A stretch of 64,000 nt of DNA from Schizochytrium sp. TIO01 (lineage: Eukaryota > Sar > Bigyra > Thraustochytrida > Thraustochytriidae), in assembly GCA_004764695.1 (NCBI GenBank), contig SMSO01000037.1, positions 1,286,247-1,350,246 of the forward strand. Direction: 5' to 3'. The translations under genes were made by a program, and so were the position numbers. Position 1 is the first letter of the stretch. Every line of letters begins with the position of its first letter. The notes beneath the pieces were generated by a model, which saw only the letters and a list, made by a program, of their open reading frames with translations, searched no databases and was not told the origin of the DNA. Positions 11,144 through 21,800 of this stretch are shown one piece after another.

Positions 11144-11761
11144 GGCAAACCAGAGGATGAAACTACGTTTCCGCAGGTCTTAATTTCATTAAGATGCCTT
11201 TCCCCCTTTTCTCAAGACTGCATCTACACAATCTCCAACTTTCAAGATTTTACCTGGTCTTCCACGTCGACCAAACCAGATCTTAAGCCTGATTCGAACT
11301 GCGCTCCACTCGTCACTCCTTTCATGCAACATTACTTGGGACTACGACTTCTCCTTTCATCAACGTCTCTATGTGCAGCTTTGCCGCGGTCTGCGCAACC
11401 CATTTTAGTGTTCTCAACCTCGTCTACTCCCGTAGGGTCCCAGCTACGGATAACTATAGGCCTACCTTGAGACCTCATCTTGAGCAGGGATCTTGCTGCC
11501 TACCAACACGACTTTACCAAATTCGATTTCCATCTTATGAAGTTCAGTCCTGTCCGCTGAGACCTCGTGACTGACCCGCAGAGATAGCCTGCCACCGAAG
11601 CTCATGAGCTTCAGCGGGAACTCGGCAGTGGCGTGCGGCAGCGTTTTGTTTTCTTAAGAGCGGTTCTGACCGCCCAGACTGCTTATTTTCTACCCGCCAT
11701 CGTGAACTTCTTCGGCACCGTTGCGAATTGGAGCACGTTTTTGTCGACAGAGGCGCAGAAT

Positions 11762-11796
<35 letters not shown>

Positions 11797-12879
11797 CTGA
11801 TTGATCGATTGGCTGATTGATTCACCAACCCCAATGCCGACGGCCTCGAGTGCCGCAAAGCCTGCAACTCCGAACTGCTCTGTGGCTTCTGGGCTGCCGT
11901 GCATGCGAAAGCCCTGCCACGCGAACAGAGCTTTCACGGGATCGATCGAAGCGGTCGCTTCAGGGTTCTGTTGAACTGAGGCGGCGGCACGTGCTTCGGG
12001 GGGAGTGCTTTGCGGCAAGTGCTGCGAAGAAGCCATCACTGACACGGAAGTCAGTCGAGACTCGCGTTTGCGATCTTCAGTTCTTCATTCCACGCCGAGG
12101 GTCTCACAGCTGATGCGGGTTCCTGGGCAAAAGTCGCTCTGGAGGGGATGAATCACCGCGCAGATAACGCGGGTCTTGCTTGCTCGGGCTTTGTCGTGAG
12201 CAGGCAGTCCGTCCCGAGTTCCTAGCGCCGGAGATTCTCGCCCGGCTGTCCGTGTTGCTCGCACGACGAACGGCGACGGGATTCCGAATGGCGAGCGAGT
12301 CTCAGAGCCAAGTGAAGTGAGTTAATTGTAGCAAGGTTCGTCTTCGCAAAACGACTCTTACTTAACTCGCACGAAGGAGGACGACCCCTCCGCCGAACCT
12401 TGAACGGCCAAGGCTCCAAGCTGGTGGTCCTTCCGGTGGACCCTTCGGCCGGCTTGAGCGCGAGGTATTCTTCTTCATCGCCTTGAGCTCGTGCTGAGAA
12501 GCGAAGAAGTGCTCAACAGATTCTTTTACATCTTCAGCGAAGCTCAGTGAAAGAAAGACCATTGAAAGAACATTTTCCTTCAGTAATATGAATATCATTC
12601 AATCAATCAAACGAGCAAACCTTTGCTCCAACGAAAGTGTCGTGTCATCGTGCCGTGCGAGGGGACCATCTAACCGACATTTCTCCATAAAATCGCGACT
12701 ACAGACGCAGCCAGAATCAACGCCAACCAGGCATCCAAGAGCTCGAAACCCGTGAATTTTTATGGTTATTTATGTATGATATGTATTTATTTATTTTCTT
12801 CTGATTAAAGTTTCGACAATCTTTTTATATTTCTTTGAAGCCAATACCGATTCGACCGCTTTGTGCCTCTGCGCTAGCC
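11144..12879. other. Divergent promoter region (GAF-like gene / PI4K)
   Basis: About 1.7 kb between two divergent ATGs, with no supported gene. It holds an (ATTG)n-type array at 11762-11823, and its right end is T-rich. Small ORFs here owe their length to the repeat. Confidence 0.5.
11762..11823. repeat. Imperfect (GATT)n microsatellite
   Basis: Tandem GATT units, perfect in the first half and interrupted (GACT, GATC, GGCT) in the second. On the opposite strand it reads as an SINQ peptide repeat, which is a by-product and not a gene. Confidence 0.9.
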
Positions 12880-15605
12880 ATGTCGCACCTCGACGATGAG
12901 GCCTCCCAGCCGCTCCGTCCTGCTGCCGATGAGGATTTGCGAGACGGCTCGCACACCGCTGTCCCTCCGTCCGGTAGCACTGGATCTTCAAATGGCGACG
13001 GCTTGAGCGGCCATGGCGGCTCTCAGAGTGAAGCTAGGCGCGGGTTCATGCAGCGCAAGGGCTCCGCGGCGCAGGGATCGCTTGCAAACATGCTCCCGGT
13101 ACTTGAGGATAGTGACGCTAGTGAGGCGCTGCTTGCAGATGCCAGCCCAACTGCCGAGCCCAGCGAACCTGGCACGCCTAGGAGCCGCACAGCCTCGGAG
13201 ATGTCTTTCGATGTGGACTTCGACAGCGACTTTGAGGATGCCAGTACCTACAACTTCTTGCCTGGATCCAAAGGAAAGTCTCGCACGCCAGGAGACATTC
13301 GTACGGCAGTTCTGGAGTGGATGTACGAGGAAAAGGATCAAGAGCAGTGCAGCGATCTTTGCCTTGCGAATGCCAAAATCCTCGAGGACCTCATCTCAGT
13401 CTTCGTCAACGTAGTGCTGCACGGGAAGTCGGATGTGATCCGGTCGCAGGTTTGGAGGTTTTTAATCCAGGCATCGGTCTCTTCTTTACACTTTGCATTC
13501 CTTGTCATCTGTAGCTTGAATGCGAGCTGCCACCAAAACCCTGCAGTGGAAGAGGATGAGCTGAGTTCGGAGTTTAAAAAGAAGAGAGCTCAGAACCTTG
13601 CGGCGGTGGAGAAAATTATTGACACCATTAGCAAGGAGTCCCTGGCTGCCACGAACAAAGCAAGTAATCTCATAAAAGACGGCGAAGCTGACACGCGAAC
13701 GAAGTCTGCTGAAACCGCACTTGAGACTGTTCGCTCGTCACTTGACAAAGTACTTCAGCAGCTGGAGGACGTGCACGATAGCCAGGTGCTCAGTAACCTT
13801 GACATGAACTCCCGCGGACGCTCAGCGCGTCAAAATGTAGACATGCTTGTTCTTAAGGTTCGCAATGCTATGGTGCGGAACCACACTGCAGAAGGCGAGA
13901 AGGCTCAACGAGATCTCGACGGTAAAATTGGTTTCATCAAGGCCCTCACCGACCTTGATGACTGGCTTCGTGTATCAGTCGCGCGCGAAGATCGCTCAGA
14001 AATCCTAGAAAATAAACTATCCGCACTTGCACATGCTCTACCGTTTGGCGCGTAAGTTTTGCCTCTTTCTTTTTTTTTTTACAATCCAAGTAAACCTTTC
14101 AACCAAAGAAATTCTGAAGATGCCAAAATCATACTTCACATCTCACCAAATTTCAAAGAAGATGCAGGTTAGCTTTCTTGCGATTGTTTTTGGAAAGAGT
14201 GAACATAGAAAATTGTCGGTTGACATGTTTGATCTTAATTTTGTCTGGTAACCCAGATAGACTAACGGTGCTACTCCTACTTGCTTTGCTTTTCCGACAC
14301 ACGCCTTACTTTGGAGGAAATGCTTTGCTTTTTGCTTTTGGAAAACGAACACAGGTACTTGCCCACGGCTGTTGAACGCGCCTCTGAGAATCATCGGGTT
14401 TTGCGTCTCGTCCTGGAGGAAACTATTGTCTTTAATACTGCACGTAAATGCCCCTTCCTTCTTGTAGCTGAAGTCGAGGCACTTGGTGACAATACCGGGC
14501 CCGAAAGCCAGTCTGGCGCAACAAGGCAGATGCGCTCTCCTAGTAGACTCGCCAAAGATGCAATTGAGATGGTGAGCTCTCGTGAATTTTGGAAGAACCC
14601 GGTCAAACAGCTCAAAGAGCAACGCTTATCCACTGGACACAGTGGTATTACTGAAGTCAACTTGGACGACGAAGACGAGGAGTTTGGGATCGTTAGCGAG
14701 GCAGACCTCAGTAAGAATGGGCACACTGAAGGAGCAAAACAAAAGTTCTCTCAGGAGCGTTGGGAGGATATGCAGGAACGCGTGCGCCACTCCAGTCCTT
14801 ATGGAGATCGGCCCAATTGGCAGCTAGCTTCCATGTTTGTTAAGGCTGGTGATGACTTAAGACAGCAACAACTTGGTGTTCTCTTCGTATCTACATTCCA
14901 AAAAATCTTTCTTGAGGAACGAGTTCCTGTTTGGCTCTCACCTTACAAGGTTATTGCAACTGGTCGCACATGTGGACTTCTCGAGCCCGCACGGAACTCA
15001 GATTCAATTGCCCGCATTAAGGAGCGAGGGGGGTATGATGGAATTGATCAATACTTCCTCGAAAAGTTTGGCCCGAAAAACTCAAAGCGTTACAAGCGCG
15101 CGCAACGAAACTTTTTGCAGAGTTTGGCTGGCTACAGCATTGTATCCTACCTAATCAAACTGCATGATCGCCATAATGGTAATGTGCTTCTTGACTTGCA
15201 TGGACATCTTTTGCATATTGACTTTGGCTTCATGCTTGGATTTTCACACCGTCTTGAACGTTCACCCTTCAAGCTTACCGGCGATTTTATCCAAATTCTG
15301 GCGGTCCGTACTCAAAGACCTTCCAAAAATTTAGACGCCTCATGGAGAAGGCCTACATTGCCGCAAACAAGCACCACCGTGAGATCATTCTCCTTGCAGA
15401 ACTCATGAGCATGGGCGATTCTGCAAGCGAGTGCTTCGCTGGCGGTCGCCGTTGGGTCATTGATGAGTTACGCGACCGCTTTCGTCCCGGTGAGACGACT
15501 CGTAAGCTCAAGGTGCATATCAACGACATCATTGACTGGAGTATGGGCAACTACACCACTAGGTGCTATGATCGGTACCAACGATGCGTCAATGGAATCT
15601 GGTAA
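12880..15605 (+). CDS. PI4KB: Phosphatidylinositol 4-kinase beta (type III), one intron and one apparent missing base
   Basis: Makes PI4P from phosphatidylinositol, chiefly at the Golgi/TGN. Exons are 12880-14051 and 14355-15605; the GTAAGT...ACAG intron joins LPFGA to YLPTAVERASE in phase. ATG 12880 (MSHLDDE) is the first in-frame ATG. The acidic, Ser-rich N-terminus is followed by a helical region (about 145-240). The kinase domain has KAGDDLRQQQL, VIATGRTCGLLEP, the catalytic loop DRHNGN (Asp662) and HIDFGF (DFG Asp680). At 15300 the frame shifts: the open frame drifts off, while the other frame continues as GGPYSKTFQKFRR to the family-typical end YDRYQRCVNGIW. Adding one base gives 807 residues, close to human PI4KB (816). 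No GT...AG intron of reasonable size fits, so a single-base deletion or assembly error is favoured. The gene converges on the coiled-coil gene, 260 nt away. Confidence 0.95.
14052..14354 (+). other. Intron of the PI4K gene
   Basis: 303 nt, donor GC|GTAAGT, acceptor ACAG|GTAC. A poly(T) run lies near the donor. The phase is exact: the GC of exon 1 plus the G of exon 2 complete an Ala codon before YLP, a conserved PI4K segment. Confidence 0.92.
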
Positions 15606-15865
15606 AGAAGTGCAAAAATCCAAGTTGAACCAAGTCACCAAATTTCCTGTTCGTATAACTCAAATATCAAATAAGAAGTTAACTTTAGTTATCCTCCTCC
15701 AAGGTAGCATCAGGTAGATTTACAGAAGAAAATTATCATTTTCGTTTGCATTCTCTGCTATCACCCCATCCCTCCTCATGAATAATTCTCTCTAGGCCTA
15801 GCAAAAACAAATATGCAGGTAATGCAATATTACAATTAATAGTTTAAGGGCACTCTCAAGTGCTC

Positions 15866-18800
15866 CTAGATTCTCTTCATCGCTCCAATATCACGGAGGC
15901 CCTGTGAAATTCCAGAATTTCCTAATGCTTGTAAAGTATCATTCATATCTGAAGCAAGGGTTTCAAGCTCCTCACGCAATGCAAAATTATCAGAGATCGT
16001 AAGTCCAGACGCACTCAAATCTAATGAGTGGCTTGAAAGATTCTGTACTAGCTGCTCACTGTCTCTTTCTCCAAGATCGCGAAGCTGCAACTGTTGGCAG
16101 TGATGATGCTGGTTATGCAAGTGACGTCCTCGACGACGTTCAGCGAGAAGCCTCTCCTCCAATCGTGTCGCACGTTCGGACTCACGCGTGACAGCATTAA
16201 GAAGTGCTGCGCAGCGCTTGGCATCCCGCTCAGCTACAGTGCGCCAAGATATGACTTCTTCGTATAGCTCCTCCTCCCTCTGGGTCACTGAGCTTTGTTG
16301 ACTACGTGCCGCCGTCCCTTCAAGATCAAAAGAGCGCCTTTGTTCTTCTAACTCCTTAATCCTTGCATGTGCAGTTTCCAAGGCCGACTTCAATAGCTCA
16401 GTTTGGAATGACGTCTCGGCCTCCTGAGCCTTGAGGTTTGCAACTTGAGCATGAGATGCTTCAAGTACGGCCCTCGTTGTTTCAAGCTCATGCAGTGTTC
16501 CATCTGGGTATGGGTCATCTCGGAGTAGTAGACGATCATATTCACTAACAATTGCGTCATTGACTTCGACAGGGACGGTTTTCTGTTCAGTTTGCTGACC
16601 CTGTTCACGGCGCAAAGGAGGGGGTGGTGGGAGAATATCAGAGTCGCAAGCATGAGCTCGTAGGCGTTTCAGTTCTGCAGCCTGCTCCGCCACAACTTCC
16701 TCAAGCTGGTTTTTCTCATTATCAATTCGTTGCAGGTGAACCATTTGCTCAAGATTGAGCCGCTCACGCTCCTCCATGATTTCATCTTGTACCTTTGCTA
16801 AAAAGCACGCAAGCTCTTCTCTGTGAAGCAACCGCATACGTACAAGTTCTTCCTGCAGTTCTGTTCCTGTGGAATCATCAGTCTGGCAAGATTGGTCATG
16901 GCCCGATGATAAGTCCTCTGTTTGTGTTGAGGTTTGAATTTTTTTCTCGCAAGAGGCTTGTTCAGTCTGGATATGAGCATCGCTAAAATTCTTCGACTGT
17001 GCACTTCCACAGCATGTAGCATCCTCATTCGTCTGTGCTGAGGTCGAGAACATGGTTGGCGAAATTGTTTGGGTGGCCATGTTTGCTGTTGAAGTAGTAG
17101 ACTGTGAATTTTCGAAAGATGAAAGCAATTGTGCCTCGAGCTGCGCTCGCAAATTTGACTCGCGTTCAGTAGCTTCTAGAATTAAGCGTTGAGCCTCATC
17201 TGATTGGCTTTGCAGAGAGGAATTGAGAGACTCCACCTGAACAAGGCGCTCCTGCAGTGTGGTCTTTCCTTCATTCAACTCAGAGATCTCAGCATTTAAT
17301 TGGTGCAAACGCCCACGCAAGATCTCCACAGTTTCAGAAAGCTGTGTGCGATCGGCGCCAAGGGCCTCAAAATTGTTTCTTAACTCATCGAGTTCTTCAC
17401 TAAGAACCGCGTTTTTAGCACGAAAATCTTCCAGGTCCTTTTCCAGCTTGTCCGATAGATCAGCAGCATTGGCCGCTCCAATCTTCGTTTCTTTCAAAAG
17501 AGCTTGATCTTGTTGCCGCGCGTGACGAAGTTCCTCGAGCTGAGTAATCTGCACCTCCCTAACCTCATTTATGCGTTGTTCGTGAATCAATTTCAATTCG
17601 CCTGTGCGTTGCTCAAGTTCACGTGCATGGGCATTAGACATTGCAGTAAGTGAGTGTTCTGAACGATCGAGATTCTCTTTAGTTTCTGCCAATCTGATTC
17701 TAAGGTCTGCTAGCTCTTTGGACTGAGCCTCGTTTTGGCTTGCGTGGGCCCTACTACGTTCATCGAGATCGTCTTTCAATTTCTCCATACGCTTCAGAAG
17801 CTCTTGGCGGTCACTCTCATGATTTTCGCGCAAACGACGTAATTCATCAGATGATTTCGTCTCAATTTGCTGAGAGTATTTGGCAAGTTTTTCCTTTTCT
17901 TTTGTAAGGCTTTGCATATCAGACCTATATTTTGACTCCAATGATGCCCACGAAGCCTGTGATTTTTGCTTTGATACTCTGGCAAGCTCGACTTTATCTT
18001 CCAAATCCTCACAGTGAGCTCGCAGACGCACTAATTCTTGTTCACGCGCCTGTGCAAGTTCATCCCTACCTGCAACCGAAGTCTCAAGATCTTGCTGGGC
18101 CTTGAGAAGATTGGTTCGTGCTCGAGAAAGATCTTTCTCGAGTTGTTCAGTATGCTCAATTAATGACTGCTTTTCAAGTTGCAGCTCCTTTTCTTGCTCG
18201 GTGAGAGCGTGTACCTGGCGTCGAAGCTGGTCACACTCTTGCACGAGGGAATAAGCTCGTTCATCTGTATCAGCGATTAAGTTGTCCTTTGCATTAGTAA
18301 GCTCCGCTATCGTACTTTCAAGAGCACTTCGTTCGGATTCCCAAGACGCTTCTGCCTCAGCTTGTTCTTTCTCTGCACTTTGCAAACGTTTTTCTAGATT
18401 TGATATCCTTTTCTCCGCGCCTTGTAGATCAACTACCAGTTGGGATGATTTTTCTTGAAGTACTTCCTTTTCACGCGCTGAGTCAGATGCGCGACTGAGA
18501 ATTTGAGACTCTAGTGATGAACTTTTTGTTCGCTCCTCCTTGATGACCTCACGCAAGCGATCCCTCTCGGATCGAAGTTCCCCAAGCTCACGACGCAAGC
18601 TTCCTGCATCACTGGATGATTTTTGTGCTTCTTCCAAGAGGTCGCGCAGGCGGTTCAGCTGATTCTTCATGCGGTTTTCATTAGCTGTTACTTGGTTTTG
18701 AGAATCCTCTTGCGCATCTTGCAATGATTTCAAACGAGCCCCGAGTTTCGAGACTTGGACTTCTGCATCGTTAGAACGAATTTGTTCTTCCTCCAATTGA

Positions 18801-21800
18801 TGTCTCAAAGCCTGGGTATTTTTGTAGGTTTGCTCCTTGGCTTCGTTCAATTCCGCAATTCGATCCTTCAAAGCAGTTTGAGAATCCTCTAAAACCTTGT
18901 TTTCTCGTTCAAGTTTTCCCACCTTCCACTCAAGCTCTTCGACTTTATGAGTATGGTCCGCAGAAGTTTCGCTCGTTTGACCAACTATTATTTCATTCAT
19001 GCGCGCAACCTCAGCTTCGAGACGGACGACATTAAGTTTGGCATCTGCGCGAGTTCCTTCCATTGCATCTTCAAGTTCAGCATAGCGAGTGCGTAACTGT
19101 GATATAACGCCCTGCTGACTCTGAACACGCTTATCGGCAACCTGGAGCTCCTCTTTTTGAGACATCAGGGTTGCCTTTGCCATAGCGAGCTCACGACGTA
19201 GCCCAGCTTCAGAATCCGCGCTCTCTGATAACTTCTGACGAAGGTTGTCTAGTTCCGCATGCCGGTCCTTGGTTAATGTTTCAAAGGTATCTTGTTGAGA
19301 TGACACACGATTGTTGGCATGATTGAGAGCTGCTTGCATCATCTCAAGCCGACGTTTATAGCGCATAGATTGTTCTTCAGCACGACGCTTCGCAGATAGG
19401 AGTGAAGACTCCAACTCAGATGAGAATGTTTCGAAGATAGCAAGAGATTGCTCCCGGCAATGATTTTGCTGCATTTGGAGTCGGCTAATCATGCGTTGCA
19501 GCTCGGTAGCACGTTCATCTTGGCGACGAGATGCGTGCAGGGACTCCTTCTCCGCACGAGCAAAAGCTTGCCGAGCTTCAGACAAATCCTTTTCCAGAAT
19601 TTCGATTTGCTCATCTCGGGCACGCAGCTTTGCTTCTGCGTTTTCAGCCGCCCGAGTGGCAGCTTCTTCTATCTGATCTTTTAGCCTTTTCACGTGAGCA
19701 GTTCCAGCGGTGGCGCTCTCTACATCAGCTTGCAATTGTTCCTTCTCGCTCTGCAATTGAGTAATGTCATTTTCAAGACTGTAAGCTTCGCTGAACTTAT
19801 CTGCAAGGATAGTTTTTGTTTCTTGGAGCTCTGCTTGAACCCTTTCGAGCGACTCTGTAAGACGTTTTGCCGTATCATTCAGTTGGGCCTCTTTGGTACG
19901 CTGGGCCGCAAGGGACCCTTCGCGAGACTCGAGTTCTTGTTCCAAGTCAGCGACCTTTCTTCGAAGAGCAGAGCAAGACTTACGTTGTTCATTAAGGTCA
20001 GATTGAATCCTCTGAGCAACAGTTTGTTGCTCTGACTGGGCTCGCTGAAGACCAGAGCGGAGGCCTTCGGCTTCATCAAGTTTGACTCGAAAATTCTCTG
20101 CTGCGTCTTCTGCGGTTTGAGCCCGCGTCTCAGCAGCCTTCGTTCGGATCAAGATTTCCGAGCGCTCTACTTCCAATGTTGCAATTTTATCCTTTGTGTT
20201 TTGAAGATCATCACGTATGCCATGAAGATTGGAAATCTCTAGGCGAGCCTCGCGAAGGCTTTCCGAAATTGATTGCATCTCAGTAACAGCCTTTTGAGCC
20301 TTGTTTAAAGACGCTTCAGAATCGTTTTTGGCACGAAGGGCTTCATTGAGGCGTGTTGTGAGCTCGCTTATGCGAGTCCGCTCCGCTGCGAGTTCAGATC
20401 GAGACTCTAGTAGCTCGGCCGCAAGATTATCTCTATCTTCGGAAGAATGACTCAGCGCTTGGCGGTAAGAATCCTTTAGATCACTTAACTCTTGTTCTTT
20501 GCTGTTAAGCACCGTACGAAGCTTGCTGAGATCGGCTTCTCTTTGTGACACCAGCTTGTTCACCTTTGTTAGCTCGGTTTCAAAGTCTTGCTCAACTCTT
20601 GCTAAAACAGATTGAAACTTCTCACTGGCTTCTCCGGTAGCTTTTGATCTCATTTGATCGAGCTCACCATCTCGTTTTGCGAGTTGCTCAGATAGCGCGT
20701 GAATTTGCTCTCGAAGGATCTCGCAGGTTTCGTCTTGCTGCTGAATATGCGCTTGCGACGTTTCGAGTTGCCGCTGTAGTTTTTTAACAGAATCTTGCGC
20801 AGAGGTTTCATTCTTCATTTCTTCTTCTTGGGCTGCGTCCTTAGCATGTTTCAATTCTCGATATCTGGTCTCCAGTTCTGCGATTTGTGCAGCCTGAAGA
20901 TGACGCAGCTCTTCCATCTCCATCCGTGCCTGCGCACTGTCTGTTTTAGAGCGAGCAGCGCGGGACTCAACATCATGCAATTGCTGAAGTAAGGCCTCAT
21001 TCTCTTTCCGAGAATTTTCGCGTTCAGAATGAGCTTCTTTCAATTTATCCTTCGAATCCTTGATTAAGTGCTCCAACCGGTCGATTTCCCTGTGTGAGGA
21101 TTCAACCTTAGATTTCTCAGCGCTCAAGCTTTTATCAGCTTTGCTAAGCTGAAGCCCGAGTTGTTCAACTGTAGCCCGAAGTTGTCTCGCGTCACGTTGC
21201 CACAGTTCAAGTTCTTCGGATGATGACGCCCTTTCTTTATCTTGGACGGACATTCGCTTCTGCTCATTGATTTTATTTTTCTGTACAATTTGAGACAGGT
21301 TCTCAATTTCCTGGTCCTTTGCCGCAAGGTTCTCTTGTAAACGTACAACCTGGGATCGCAACGACTCTTCGCGAGCAAGCGCCGATTTAAATTTCTCGTC
21401 ATACTTGGAGTCAAGAGAGCTCGCTAGCTCCTGCATCTGTCCATAATGAATGTTTTTCTGCTCCTCTAGACGAAGTGCAATATCATTTGCGTGACTCTCT
21501 TTCAAGGCTATGATAGATTCCTGCTGCTTCTGTAACTGTTTTTCCTGCAGGGCAAAATCCTGCCGTGCTTTCTCGAGTGCTTTGTGCTCCTCTACGAGTC
21601 TTTTCTCAGAGGCCTCTAATGCATCCTCCATCACCTTGACCTTGTGCTCAAAGAACTGCTTCGCTGCAACAGCAGTGCGCAAATTCGATGTTGCTTGCAC
21701 CAGGCGTTCCCTATCGGTATCGTTTGTTTTCTGAGAGCCTACTGAGGCATCGTCTTCTGCAAGGAACCCATCCTTGCGTTCTTCATCGACAAGCCTTCTG

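Noticed and set aside
11683-12045. Minus-strand ORFs with SINQ repeats
   Set aside because: Created by the GATT microsatellite; no domain, and in a promoter region.
15303-15322. Mini-intron in PI4K explaining the frame change
   Set aside because: The only GT...AG there would be about 14 nt and would remove conserved residues.
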